NCBI RefSeq assembly: GCF_047971885.1 | Contig: NZ_JBKEAE010000062.1 | Span: 8,940 to 72,939, forward strand | Direction: 5' to 3' | Source: Tropicimonas sp047971885 | Lineage (GTDB): Bacteria > Pseudomonadota > Alphaproteobacteria > Rhodobacterales > Rhodobacteraceae | DNA: 64,000 nucleotides | In this document: in pieces, positions 34,580-46,121 of the stretch | How the letters are laid out: each line of letters begins with the position of its first letter | Position numbering within the stretch: position 1 is the first letter of the stretch | Notes under the pieces: model-generated | Seen by the model: only the letters and a program-made list of their open reading frames with translations | The model's database searches: none | Told to the model about the DNA's origin: nothing | Program-made: the position numbers and the translations under genes

Positions 34580-35587
34580 TCACGGTTGCCAGTCGGGGGA
34601 AAGGGCAACGGGCGCACCCGTTGCGATGGAGACAAGCGCGGCCTCGGCCAGGCGCTGCGCCTCGAGGCCGTCGCGGATGCCGGCAAGCGGCGGAGTGCCA
34701 TTGCGGATCATCTCGACAAAGGCGATCATCTCGTTGCGGTAGGCGGCTTCGAAACGGGCGATGAAATAGTCCATCGGCGGGGCGCTCAGCGCCCCTTCGG
34801 GCCCGGCGATACGCAGATCGTTCTGCGGGCGGTTGTCGATGAACAGAACCTCGCGCGCGCAATGTGCCTCGAGCCGCTGATCGTAGCCCAGAGGCCCGCG
34901 CCGGTTATTCGACATCTGCACCATCCGGCCCGAGGCGGTCAGCATCGTCACCATCAGGCTGTCGATATCGCCTGCCGCCCCGATATCGGGGTCAATCTGG
35001 CAATTGCCTATTGCATAGAGCGAGGCGATCTCCTCGCCGGTCATGTAGCGCGCCTGGTCGAAATCGTGAACCGCCTGATCGCGCAGCATCCCGCCCGAAA
35101 CCCTGACATAGGAAACCGGCGGCGGGCCCGGATCGCGGGTATGCATGACAAGCTGCTCCAGCCGCCCGGAGGTGCCTGCCGCGATGCGGTCGCGTACGGT
35201 GCGAAAGTTCGGGTCGTAGCGGCGCTGAAACCCCAGCATCACCGGTACGCCCGATGCCTCGACCTGCGTCGTGACACCGGCGACGGTCGGAAAATCGAGG
35301 CTGACCGGCTTCTCGCAGAAGACTGCCATCTTTGCCGTCACCGCGTCCAGGAGCAGGCCGGCGTGCGTGTCGGTCGGGCTGGCGATCACCACGCCGTCCA
35401 CATCGGGGTCGGCGAACACCGTATCGGGCGCGGCCACCTGCGCCCCCAGGCCGGCCGCCAGTTCGTCCCGCGCGGCGCTGGCGACCGGATCGACAACATA
35501 TTTCAGCCGGACCCCCGGCAGCGCCGCGATATTCCGCGCGTGAACCTGCCCGATCCGCCCCGTTCCGAAAACGGCCAACGCAATCAT
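34580..35587 (-). CDS. iolG: inositol 2-dehydrogenase-like oxidoreductase (IolG type)
   Basis: A 335-residue Gfo/Idh/MocA dehydrogenase closest in pattern to IolG, which oxidises myo-inositol to scyllo-inosose. Markers are VFGTGRIGQVHARNIA, FCEKPVSLD, MLGFQRRYDPNFRTVRDRI, TRDPGPPPVSYVRVSGGMLRDQAVHDFDQARY and SNNRRGPLGYDQRLEAHC. GGGGAGGAAACAG precedes the ATG. The rest of the iol pathway is absent, and the neighbour is a DhaK-type kinase, so the natural substrate may be another polyol or a sugar derivative. Confidence 0.82.
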   Translation of the reverse strand: MIALAVFGTGRIGQVHARNIAALPGVRLKYVVDPVASAARDELAAGLGAQVAAPDTVFADPDVDGVVIASPTDTHAGLLLDAVTAKMAVFCEKPVSLDFPTVAGVTTQVEASGVPVMLGFQRRYDPNFRTVRDRIAAGTSGRLEQLVMHTRDPGPPPVSYVRVSGGMLRDQAVHDFDQARYMTGEEIASLYAIGNCQIDPDIGAAGDIDSLMVTMLTASGRMVQMSNNRRGPLGYDQRLEAHCAREVLFIDNRPQNDLRIAGPEGALSAPPMDYFIARFEAAYRNEMIAFVEMIRNGTPPLAGIRDGLEAQRLAEAALVSIATGAPVALSPDWQP

Positions 35588-35735
35588 CTGTTTCCTCCCC
35601 GCGAGGTATTCTCGCTGGCAGACGATACGCCGACAGGCAGCGGCGCCAAACGGCAACCTTGACGGGATCTCGTCAAGGTCCGGCCCCGTTCCGGGCCGAC
35701 ACGCGCCGGCCGGTGACGGACACACCGGCGCGGGA

Positions 35736-37529
35736 TCAACCGCGCCTGAGCGCCGGTTCGGCGCGGTCGCGCGTCTGTTCCTCAAACGACCGGCGAAACG
35801 CCTCGATCATCAGATAGCTCGACGCGGAGCCGGGATCGATATGACCGAACGAGCGCTCGCCCAGCCGTGCCGTTCGCCCCTTGCGGGCGGCGATGTTCGC
35901 CGTCGCCTTCATGCCGTGCAGCGCACCGCGCGCGGCGGCGCGCAGACAACCGGCAACATCGGCACCTTCATCCAGCGCCAGCCGCGCCGCGTCGATCCCC
36001 GGCCAACAGGCATCAAGCATGGTCTTGTCGCCGCGCACCGCCCCGCCGCGCTGCTCGATCCCCCGGGCGGCTGCCTCGAAAAAGGCCACCAGCGCCGCTG
36101 CGTCGAGCCCGTCCCGCCCCGCCGCCGAAACACCCGCCGCCAGAAAGGCCGAGGCGTAAAGCGGCCCGGTCGAGGCGCCGACGGCATTGAGAAAGGTCGT
36201 CGCGATGCGGGCGCAGATCGCCTCGATATCGTCATCGGGCATGCGCTCTGCCATCGCCCTGCGCACCGCACGCCACCCGAGGCCCATCGTCACACCGTGA
36301 TCGCCGTCCCCCACCACCCCGTCGAGTTCCGAAAGCCAGTCGGCGTGGTCCTCGACCGCGAACGAGGCGGCGACAATCATGTTGGCGAAGATGTCGGGGG
36401 TGATCTCGCCACCGGGGCGGTGCGTGCCGTCATGCCGCGTCACGGATCTGGCGGCGACGGGTGGCGCCGGCGCAGCGACGGGCGCCAGACGATCCGCCAC
36501 GGAAACCGGCGCGGGTGGCGCGCCGACCTTCAGTGTAACCGAGTGGCAGGGATGATCGAGCAGCGCGGCGAGTTCGTCGTCGAGCCGGATGAGCGAAATC
36601 GACGCGCCCGCCATTTCGAGCGAGGTCGCATATTCCCCGACATACGAGCAATGGATCGATACCCCCAGATCGCCGAGGATCTGCCGGGTCCGGCGATGCA
36701 GCAGGTAGAGTTCCATCAGCGTCGTTGATCCCAGGCTGTTGACCAGTACCCCAACCCGGTCGCCGGCCGTCAGGTGAAGCTCGCCCAGCACATGCTCCAG
36801 CAGGATATCTGTCACCTCATCGGCGCTTTCCACCCGCGCGCGGCGGATGCCGGGCTCGCCATGCAGCCCCATGCCGATTTCCATCTCGTCATGGCCAAGA
36901 TCGAAATTCGGCTTGCGCGTCTGCGGCAGGGAGCACGAGCTGAGCGCAACCCCCATCGTCGCCGTCGATGCGTTCGCCTTGCGCGCCAGGCGCTCCACCT
37001 CGTCGAGGGCCGCCATCCGGTCCGCCGCCGCACCCGCCACCTTGAAGACAAAGAAGTCGCCGGCGATACCGCGCCGCTGGCTGCGGCACTCGGCCGGCGC
37101 CGAGGTCACATCGTCGGTCACGCGAACCGAGCGGACATCTATCCCCGCCGAAATGGCCTCGTCGGCGGCCATGTCGAAATTCATCGTGTCGCCGGTGTAG
37201 TTGCCATAAAGGTAAAGCACACCGGCGCCACCGTTCACTGCCCTCGTGGCCTCGACTATCGGTTCGGGAGAGGGCGAGGCGAAGACGTTGCCGATGGCGG
37301 CCGCATCCGCCAGCCCGCGCCCGACATATCCGCAAAATGCCGGCTCGTGGCCCGAACCACCGCCGACGACGATCCCCACCTTGCCCAGGCGCGGCCCGTT
37401 CACCGCGCGCACCACACGGCCGGTACTGCCCGCCGGTTCGAGAATCCCGGGATGCGCGCCGAGAAGCCCGTCGATCATCTCGTCGACGATCGCCTCGGAC
37501 GTGTTCATCAGCTTCTTGGTTCTGTTCAC
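35736..37529 (-). CDS. dihydroxyacetone/erythrulose kinase family protein (DhaK-DhaL fusion)
   Basis: A 597-residue ATP-dependent ketose kinase. The N-terminal DhaK domain (to about residue 340) has GGGSGHEPAFCGYVG, NYTGDTMNFDMA and MGLHGEPGI, whose His would bind the ketone covalently. The C-terminal DhaL domain (about 375-585) has GVVGDGDHGVTMGLG for Mg-ATP, GASTGPLYA and GDKTMLDA. An Ala/Pro-rich linker joins them. Substrates in the family include dihydroxyacetone and L- or D-erythrulose. Its divergence from a SorC-type regulator and its company of two polyol dehydrogenases suggest a tetrose/polyol catabolic role rather than simple glycerol use. Confidence 0.88.
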   Translation of the reverse strand: MNRTKKLMNTSEAIVDEMIDGLLGAHPGILEPAGSTGRVVRAVNGPRLGKVGIVVGGGSGHEPAFCGYVGRGLADAAAIGNVFASPSPEPIVEATRAVNGGAGVLYLYGNYTGDTMNFDMAADEAISAGIDVRSVRVTDDVTSAPAECRSQRRGIAGDFFVFKVAGAAADRMAALDEVERLARKANASTATMGVALSSCSLPQTRKPNFDLGHDEMEIGMGLHGEPGIRRARVESADEVTDILLEHVLGELHLTAGDRVGVLVNSLGSTTLMELYLLHRRTRQILGDLGVSIHCSYVGEYATSLEMAGASISLIRLDDELAALLDHPCHSVTLKVGAPPAPVSVADRLAPVAAPAPPVAARSVTRHDGTHRPGGEITPDIFANMIVAASFAVEDHADWLSELDGVVGDGDHGVTMGLGWRAVRRAMAERMPDDDIEAICARIATTFLNAVGASTGPLYASAFLAAGVSAAGRDGLDAAALVAFFEAAARGIEQRGGAVRGDKTMLDACWPGIDAARLALDEGADVAGCLRAAARGALHGMKATANIAARKGRTARLGERSFGHIDPGSASSYLMIEAFRRSFEEQTRDRAEPALRRG

Positions 37530-37897
37530 GCCGTTTCTCCATCAACCGGTTGTCCGCGCCCCGTCGGCCGGGCGCCACGCACCTATGCCGACGCACTCGC
37601 GTATCCGTCAGACCGCGGTCGCAAAGGCCGGCGATCACCTGCCGGAACACACACCGCCCCAGACGTTCGGTCCAGGCGGAATCAACCTAGCCGCATATCG
37701 TACATCGTGCCACCGCGGAACCGCCGACATCGTGCCACAGCGTGTGGCCGCGCATCCTGTCTGCGCCGCAATCGCCCTGCTTCAGATGGACAGCTTTACG
37801 GCGCCGGGCAAATCGCCTTATCTGGGTGTGGTATTACAGGTTCGTGAATTCCCTGAAGCTACGTGGACAGAATGTGAAACACTCCAACCAATCCCGG
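37530..37897. promoter_or_regulatory. divergent regulatory region, DhaK-type kinase and SorC regulator
   Basis: 368 bases without a gene between two divergent units. It contains a pair of 12-bp direct repeats (annotated separately) and an AT-richer tract from 37820 to 37860 near the regulator start. No protein-coding signal stands out. Confidence 0.5.
37702..37738. repeat. paired 12-bp direct repeats, candidate operator
   Basis: ACATCGTGCCAC occurs exactly at 37702-37713 and again at 37727-37738, start-to-start distance 25 bp. They lie between the divergent DhaK-type kinase gene and the SorC-family regulator gene, a likely place for the regulator to bind. Confidence 0.55.
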
Positions 37898-38851
37898 ATG
37901 ACGGCCGGATATTCCCCGGCGTCGGAAGAAGAACACCTGAAGGCCCGGATCGCCTGGTTCTATTTCGTCGGCGGCATGACACAACAGCAGATCGCCGATC
38001 AGATGGGTGTGACCAGATTGCGCGTCAATCGCACAATAGGGCAGGTTCGGGCCGAGGGATCGGTCTATATCGACCTGCGGCTGCCGCTGGCCGATTGCGT
38101 CATGCTGGAGGAGGAGATCAGGAAGCGCTACGATCTGGAGCAGGTGCTGGTGGTTCCGACGATGGACGGCTACGGCAAGATGCAGCGCACGATCGGCGAG
38201 GCGGCAGGCCAGATGCTTCAGGCCCACCTGCCGCGCCATCGCGGGCTTGGCGTGGGATGGGGACAGACGCTCAGCCATTCGGTGCGCCGTATCTGCGGGC
38301 AGAAGGGCAATCTCGATCACGTCGTCGGGCTGATGGGGGCAATTCCGCACGGCTCGGGCAGCAACACGATCGAGGTGGCGACCGCGATGGCGCGCAGGCT
38401 CGATGTGGAATGCTACTACCTTACCGCGCCGATCTTCTGTCGTTCTGCCGAAATCCGCGAGGCGCTGCTGGGAGACGAGGATCTGGCCGATGCCATGACA
38501 AAGGCGGACGCGGCCGAGGTTGCCCTCGTCACCTGCGGAGATCTGTCGCATCACTCGTCGGTCATGTCGCTGACCATGGTGCGCAAGGCGCTGCCCGAGC
38601 TTGAGGAACTGGAAACGGTGGGCGATATCCTCGGCTGTTTTCTCAGTGCGGACGGCGAGATTATCGACCATCCGCTGAACCGGTCGATCATCGCGCTTTC
38701 GCCCGAACTGTTGCGAAACAAGCCGGTGTCGATACTTGCATCCGGCGGGCGGAACAAGCTGCCGATCACCCGCGCCATCCTGCGTGGCGGCTATGTGAAC
38801 CGGCTCGTCACCGACGAGAGCGTCGCCCGGGCACTGATCTACGAAACCTGA
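37898..38851 (+). CDS. SorC/DeoR-type sugar-binding transcriptional regulator
   Basis: A 317-residue regulator of the SorC family. The N-terminal helix-turn-helix is ARIAWFYFVGGMTQQQIADQMGVTRLRVNRTIGQVRAEG. The C-terminal sugar-isomerase-like effector domain contains GVGWGQTLSHSVRRI, HGSGSNTIEVATAMARRL and the terminal GGRNKLPITRAILRGGYVNRLVTDES. It probably binds a phosphorylated sugar or polyol and controls the divergent kinase/dehydrogenase operon. The start is uncertain: a GTG eight codons upstream is in frame, and neither has a strong ribosome-binding site. Confidence 0.87.
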   Translation: MTAGYSPASEEEHLKARIAWFYFVGGMTQQQIADQMGVTRLRVNRTIGQVRAEGSVYIDLRLPLADCVMLEEEIRKRYDLEQVLVVPTMDGYGKMQRTIGEAAGQMLQAHLPRHRGLGVGWGQTLSHSVRRICGQKGNLDHVVGLMGAIPHGSGSNTIEVATAMARRLDVECYYLTAPIFCRSAEIREALLGDEDLADAMTKADAAEVALVTCGDLSHHSSVMSLTMVRKALPELEELETVGDILGCFLSADGEIIDHPLNRSIIALSPELLRNKPVSILASGGRNKLPITRAILRGGYVNRLVTDESVARALIYET

Positions 38852-38904
38852 CGCGGCCGCACAGGGCGCCGGTCAGTGCGGTGCGGCACCGGGCAGCGCA
38901 CCCT

Positions 38905-41217
<2,313 letters not shown>

Positions 41218-41291
41218 GGAACCCCGTCGAACTGTTGGAGGCCCGGTCTACAATCACCGCCAATGGCGGCCAAGCAAAATCGGCGACGGCC

Positions 41292-44200
41292 TCAGACTCC
41301 GACGGGCGCAAGCGCGACGCGCAGATCGAGCGGCTGGTCGGCCGGGATCAGGAATTGCGCATGCACCGGCGCGCCCCAGCTGTCGTCCCCGCCGACCCCC
41401 AATTGCCGCGCTGCAAGGGTCACGACGGTACGGCAGACCGGCGGCAGTTCCTCAGGGTGGAGGGCACTTTCCAGTTCGAAGGCGTTCCACGGCAGAACAC
41501 CCAGTTCGAACGGTGCGGCCTCGGCAGCAAAACGCAGGCCACGCCCGCCCGCATCCGTTACCGCGGCCCAGCGGACCCCCGTCCGGTTGCCGCATTCCTG
41601 CGGCACCGGATAAGGCGACAGGTTTCCCGCCACGGTGCCGTCATAAACTCCCAGTCGTGCGCCACGGCAGCGGTCGGAGTAGTTTTCATCGGGTCCGAGC
41701 CCGTAATAGCGGAAGCGGTCGAATTCGGGCGGCAGGGTGAATTGCAGGCCGAAGACCGGCAGATCCGGCAGCCCCGCCGCGCCGGGATAGGAGGCCGCGA
41801 CATGGATCAGGCCGTCGCGGCCCACGCGGTAGGAAACGGCAGGCTGTACCCCGATGCCCGGAAGCGCGAAGCGATAGAGAATCGCGGGTTCGTCCGCATC
41901 CGCATCGACCTCGACCTTTGCGATCTTCTGATAGCGCGTTGCCGTCGCCCACAGGCCGTGATCGAATCCATGGTGGCGCCCGCGGTCGTTGTCGGTCATC
42001 GCCCGCCAGAAAGTCAGGCGCGGCGGGCGGCGGATGAACTCGGTTCCCCCGGCCACAACCGAACCGAGCCCGCCGAAGACCCGGGCGAACATCGCGCGAT
42101 AGCCCGGCGCCTCGACCCCGAGGTTGAGATCGCCCCGGATCACATGCAGATTGACCGGTGGGATGGCGGCCGTATCGCCCGCGACCGTCCAGACGTTCTC
42201 GCCAAAGGCAACCTCGTGCCCGGCGTCGGCCCAGAGGGTCGGCGCCGCCAGCCGCAGCGAACATTGCAGCGCGTATTCGCCCGGCACATCGCATTCGGGC
42301 AGATCGAGCGGAACGCGCCGTGCCCCGCCCGGCGGCACGTCGGCCATCGTCTCGGCGGCGAACACCTCGGCGCCGTCACGCAGCAGGCTGTAGCGCAGCA
42401 CATACCCCGCTGTCGAAACGAAGAGATTGCGGTTGCGCAACACGACATCGCCCGTGCCGGGGCGCAGATCGACCGTCTGATACAGCGCCCTGACCTCCTG
42501 CACCTTGGGCGTCGCCTCGCGAAAGGCGGTCACGATCCCGTCGGCGCAGAACTCGTAATCGCTGGGCCGGTCGTCGAAATCGCCGCCATAGGCCAGATGG
42601 CGCCGGCCGTCTTCCCCGCCGGTCGCGATCGCCTGATCGATATAGTCCCAGATGAAGCCGCCCTGATACATCTCGTACCTTTCGGCAAGATCGGTGTAGA
42701 GGCACATGCCGCCACAGGAATTGCCCATCGCATGCGTGTATTCGCACAGAATGAAGGGCTTTTTCGGATCGTCCTCCAGATAGGCCGCAACCTCCTGCGG
42801 TCTGGCGTACATCCGGCTTTCCATGTCCGATGTGTCGTCATGGCGCCGGTCGCGGAATACCCCCTCGTAATGGACCAGCCGCGAAGGGTCGCGGGTGCGG
42901 AAATACTCCGACATCTCGAAGATGTTCCTGCCACCGTAGCTTTCGTTACCGCAGGACCAGATCAGGATCGACGGATGGTTCTTGTCGCGCTCGAGCATGG
43001 ATTTCGCCCGGTCGATCACGCAATCGCGCCATTCCGGGTGCCCGTCGGGCACCACCCAGTCCGGCCTGACCGCGCCGCCCTTCTGCCACGAGCCGTGCGA
43101 TTCGAGGTTTGCCTCATCGATCACGTAAAGCCCGTATTCGTCGCACAGCCGGTAGAAGACGCTCTGGTTCGGATAGTGGCAGGTGCGCACGGCGTTGATG
43201 TTGTTCCGCTTGAAAAACAGCACATCCCACAGCATCTGTTCATGGGTAACGGCCCGCCCGCGACGGGCATCGAAATCGTGGCGGTTGATGCCGTTGAAGA
43301 CGATGCGCTTGCCGTTGATCTTCATCACCTTGCCGTCCATCGCGAAACGGCGGAAGCCGACCTTTTCGGCAATAGCCTCCACCTCGCAGCCGTCCGCATC
43401 CCTCAGCACGATCAGCAGGTTGTAAAGGTTCGGCGCCTCGGCGCTCCACAGCGCCGGCGCGGCGACCGGCAGGTGCAGGTCGAGCGTGTCCGCCGCGCTG
43501 GCGCTGGTCCGGGCGACGATCCCGCCACCCGGCCCCGCGAGCGATACATCGACCGAGCCGCCACCCGCCGGCAGGCACAGTTTCATCCGCAGGCGCAGAA
43601 CGGCCGCCGCAAAATCGTCTTCGAGATCGGTGGTTACGAACAGATCGGACAGATGCAGCGCCGGTTGCACCTCCAGCCAGACATCGCGGAAAATGCCGGT
43701 CAGCCGCCAGAAATCCTGATCCTCGATCCAGCTTGCCGAAGATCTCTGGAAGACCTGAACCGCCAGACGGTTGGTGCCCAGCGCTATCGTACCGGTCACA
43801 TCGAAGCGCGCGGGGGTGAAGCTGTCTTCGCTGTAGCCCACGAAAACCCCGTTGAGCCAGACGAGAAAGGCCGTCTCGACCCCGTCGAACGTCAGCACCA
43901 CACGCCCGCCCCCGGGCGCCCCGGAAAAATCGAACCCGCGCAGGTAGGAACCGACAAGGTTGTTTTCCGGCACCTGCGGCGGACGAAGCTCCTCCACCCC
44001 GTCCCATGGATATTGCGTGTTGACATACTGGTTGGTGCCGAACCCCTGCAACTGCATGTGACCGGGCACTTCGATCTGATCCCAGCCCGAGGCGTCGAAC
44101 CCGGCGGCATGAAAGCCCTCGGGCCGGGCGGCAACCCGGGCGGCGAGCGAGAAGCGCCACATTCCGTTCAGCGACTGGCGAAACGCGCTCGGCCCGCCGG

Positions 44201-44312
44201 CAAGCGCCGCCGTCGCATCGGCATGGATGACATGATCCGAACAGGCCTCCATCCGGTTCACCGCGAAAACACGCGGATCGCCCAGCCAGCCGATATCGGG
44301 TTGTTCGGTCAT
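41292..44312 (-). CDS. lacZ: glycoside hydrolase family 2 beta-galactosidase
   Basis: A 1006-residue LacZ-type enzyme. Order: sugar-binding jelly roll (PGHMQLQGFGTNQYVNTQYPWDG, SYLRGFDFSG), immunoglobulin-like domains, and a TIM barrel with RIVFNGINRHDFDARRG and NAVRTCHYPNQS. The acid/base Glu is in WSCGNESYGG and the nucleophile Glu in FILCEYTHAMGNS. The C-terminal galactosidase small-chain domain has DNDRG and YYGLGPDENYSDR. There is no signal peptide, so it is cytoplasmic. No lactose permease or LacI-type repressor gene is adjacent, and it lies 74 bases before tex. The true substrate may be another beta-galactoside or glucuronide. Confidence 0.94.
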   Translation of the reverse strand: MTEQPDIGWLGDPRVFAVNRMEACSDHVIHADATAALAGGPSAFRQSLNGMWRFSLAARVAARPEGFHAAGFDASGWDQIEVPGHMQLQGFGTNQYVNTQYPWDGVEELRPPQVPENNLVGSYLRGFDFSGAPGGGRVVLTFDGVETAFLVWLNGVFVGYSEDSFTPARFDVTGTIALGTNRLAVQVFQRSSASWIEDQDFWRLTGIFRDVWLEVQPALHLSDLFVTTDLEDDFAAAVLRLRMKLCLPAGGGSVDVSLAGPGGGIVARTSASAADTLDLHLPVAAPALWSAEAPNLYNLLIVLRDADGCEVEAIAEKVGFRRFAMDGKVMKINGKRIVFNGINRHDFDARRGRAVTHEQMLWDVLFFKRNNINAVRTCHYPNQSVFYRLCDEYGLYVIDEANLESHGSWQKGGAVRPDWVVPDGHPEWRDCVIDRAKSMLERDKNHPSILIWSCGNESYGGRNIFEMSEYFRTRDPSRLVHYEGVFRDRRHDDTSDMESRMYARPQEVAAYLEDDPKKPFILCEYTHAMGNSCGGMCLYTDLAERYEMYQGGFIWDYIDQAIATGGEDGRRHLAYGGDFDDRPSDYEFCADGIVTAFREATPKVQEVRALYQTVDLRPGTGDVVLRNRNLFVSTAGYVLRYSLLRDGAEVFAAETMADVPPGGARRVPLDLPECDVPGEYALQCSLRLAAPTLWADAGHEVAFGENVWTVAGDTAAIPPVNLHVIRGDLNLGVEAPGYRAMFARVFGGLGSVVAGGTEFIRRPPRLTFWRAMTDNDRGRHHGFDHGLWATATRYQKIAKVEVDADADEPAILYRFALPGIGVQPAVSYRVGRDGLIHVAASYPGAAGLPDLPVFGLQFTLPPEFDRFRYYGLGPDENYSDRCRGARLGVYDGTVAGNLSPYPVPQECGNRTGVRWAAVTDAGGRGLRFAAEAAPFELGVLPWNAFELESALHPEELPPVCRTVVTLAARQLGVGGDDSWGAPVHAQFLIPADQPLDLRVALAPVGV

Positions 44313-44563
44313 GGTGATACCCCCCACAGGAACGGCGGGGCCGGGTGCTGCGCGCCGGTCCGGCCCCTCGCGCCGACCATACGAAACGGAATGGCGGGGT
44401 ACAGGGCAAATCCGAACCGGACCCGCGACGGGAAAGCCGGCGGCGGCGCAGACCGCAAAGCTCCTTCGGTGTGGCAAAAGACCCCGTACCGGACGGGGCG
44501 CTTGCCTTTGCAATCCGCATGCCAATACCCAGATAGCAACCGAAGACTTGCAAGGAGCATGAC

Positions 44564-45502
44564 ATGAGTCGCGATCCCTATGACGCGCTCGGTGTATCCA
44601 GGACCGCGACGGACGACGAAATCCGCAAGGCCTATCGCAAGATCGCCAAGACCAGCCACCCCGACCTCAACCCGGGGGACACGTCGGCCGAAGCGCGCTT
44701 CAAGGAAGCCGCCGCCGCCTATGACCTGCTCAGGGACCCTGAGACCAGGGCACGCTATGACAAGGGCGAGATCGACGCGACCGGAGCGGAGCGGCCGGAA
44801 AGACGCTTCTATCGCGAATACACCGAGCAGCCCGGCAACACCTATTATTCCTCGCGCGGGTTCGAGGATTTCGGTGACGCCAACGATATTTTTGCCGAAA
44901 TCCTGCGCCAGCGCGGAACGCGCGGCGACAGCCGTCAGTGGGCTGGCGGCTTTGGCGGCGAGATCCGGCAGAAGGGTCAGGATGCGCGCTATACGCTGGA
45001 TGTGAGCTTTCTCGATGCCACCCGTGGCAGCAAGCAGCGCATCACGCTTCCTGGCGGCGACGCGCTCGAAGTCACCATTCCCGAAGGGGCAAAGGACGGT
45101 CAGACGATCCGCCTGCGCGGCAAGGGCGGCGAAGGGATCGGTGGTGGCGCGCGCGGCGACGCGCTGATCACGCTGAATGTCCGCCCCGACAGGATATTCC
45201 GCCGCGACGGCGACGATATCGTGATGACGCTGCCGGTCACGCCCTACGAGGCGGTGCTGGGCGCCCGCATCCCGGCGCCCACCATCGACGGCATGGTCGC
45301 GCTCAAGGTTCCGCCGGGATCGTCGGGCGGCAAGGTGCTGCGCCTGCGCGGCCGCGGCGCCAGAGGCAGGAACGGCAAGGGGGATGCGCTGTTCGAACTG
45401 CGCATCGCCCTGCCCGACAAGATCGACGAGACGCTGAAGAAGGACATGGAGGCGTGGCGCGACGCCCACCCATACGATCCGCGGAAGGGGGTGACGGAAT
45501 GA
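44564..45502 (+). CDS. cbpA: DnaJ C-terminal domain co-chaperone (CbpA-like)
   Basis: A 312-residue J-domain protein without the zinc-finger region of DnaJ, hence class II (CbpA type). The J domain (residues 1-66) has YDALGVSRTATDDEIRKAYRKIAKTSHPDLNPGD with the HPD motif. A Gly/Phe-poor linker follows, then two C-terminal substrate-binding beta domains (GKGGEGIGGGARGDALITLNV and RGRGARGRNGKGDALFELRI). It stimulates DnaK. AAGGAGC lies before the ATG. Its stop overlaps the start of a CbpM-like modulator as ATGA. Confidence 0.92.
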   Translation: MSRDPYDALGVSRTATDDEIRKAYRKIAKTSHPDLNPGDTSAEARFKEAAAAYDLLRDPETRARYDKGEIDATGAERPERRFYREYTEQPGNTYYSSRGFEDFGDANDIFAEILRQRGTRGDSRQWAGGFGGEIRQKGQDARYTLDVSFLDATRGSKQRITLPGGDALEVTIPEGAKDGQTIRLRGKGGEGIGGGARGDALITLNVRPDRIFRRDGDDIVMTLPVTPYEAVLGARIPAPTIDGMVALKVPPGSSGGKVLRLRGRGARGRNGKGDALFELRIALPDKIDETLKKDMEAWRDAHPYDPRKGVTE

Positions 45503-45831
45503 GCCTGTTCTACTCGGAAAAGGAAACCGTCGAGACCGTCGGCGGCCTGACGAAACGGCGCCTGACGAGCTATGTGAGCGCCGACCTCGTGCGCCCGGCC
45601 CATTCCGACGCTGGCCCGCGCTACACCGGTATGGACCTTGCCCGGCTCGAACTGATCTGCGAGTTGAGCGACACGTTCGGAATGCAGGACGAGGCGCTGG
45701 AACTGGTCATGTCGCTGCTCGACCAGCTTCACGGCATGCGGGCCGAAATGCGCGCACTGGCCAGCGCGCTCGACCGCGAACCCGACGAGGTGCGCGCGCG
45801 CATCACCGAAGCGGTGAAGGCGGTCGGCTAA
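45499..45831 (+). CDS. cbpM: chaperone modulator, CbpM-like
   Basis: A 110-residue protein in the position of CbpM, the MerR-like-fold inhibitor of the CbpA J domain. FYSEKETVETVGGLTKRRLTSYVSADLVRPA forms the helix-turn-helix-like N-terminus and MDLARLELICELSDTFGMQDEALELVMSLLDQLHGMR the helical middle. Translational coupling to cbpA (ATGA) supports the pairing. It likely binds the J domain and blocks its action on DnaK. Confidence 0.85.
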   Translation: MSLFYSEKETVETVGGLTKRRLTSYVSADLVRPAHSDAGPRYTGMDLARLELICELSDTFGMQDEALELVMSLLDQLHGMRAEMRALASALDREPDEVRARITEAVKAVG

Positions 45832-46121
45832 GCGAATACCAATCCGTCCTGCGGAACAGATCATCGCCGGCCGCAAAATAGTTCTGTCCAACAGCAGGAG
45901 GTTAGGGCATAGATATGGGCGACCCATACCTTGAACGTGCCGTCCGGAGCATAAGGGCGCCTGAATGAAGTAAAGACTTGGAAACAAGAGTAATTCGTTG
46001 GCGCCAACATGATCCAATGGAAATTTTTTTGCACCCTGCGTTCACAATGTGCTTTCGGGCAAAAGCGCTAGAATAGGATCCGTTGATGTATTAACCATGA
46101 TCCTGGGTAGGTTTCGAAAGG
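45832..46121. other. AT-rich intergenic region entering the acquired cassette
   Basis: 290 bases whose composition shifts from GC-rich to AT-rich from about 45,900. It holds AATTTTTTTGC near 46020 and several TATT/TTAA words that may include a promoter for the next gene. No gene, inverted repeat or attachment-like duplication was recognised at this edge. Confidence 0.5.
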
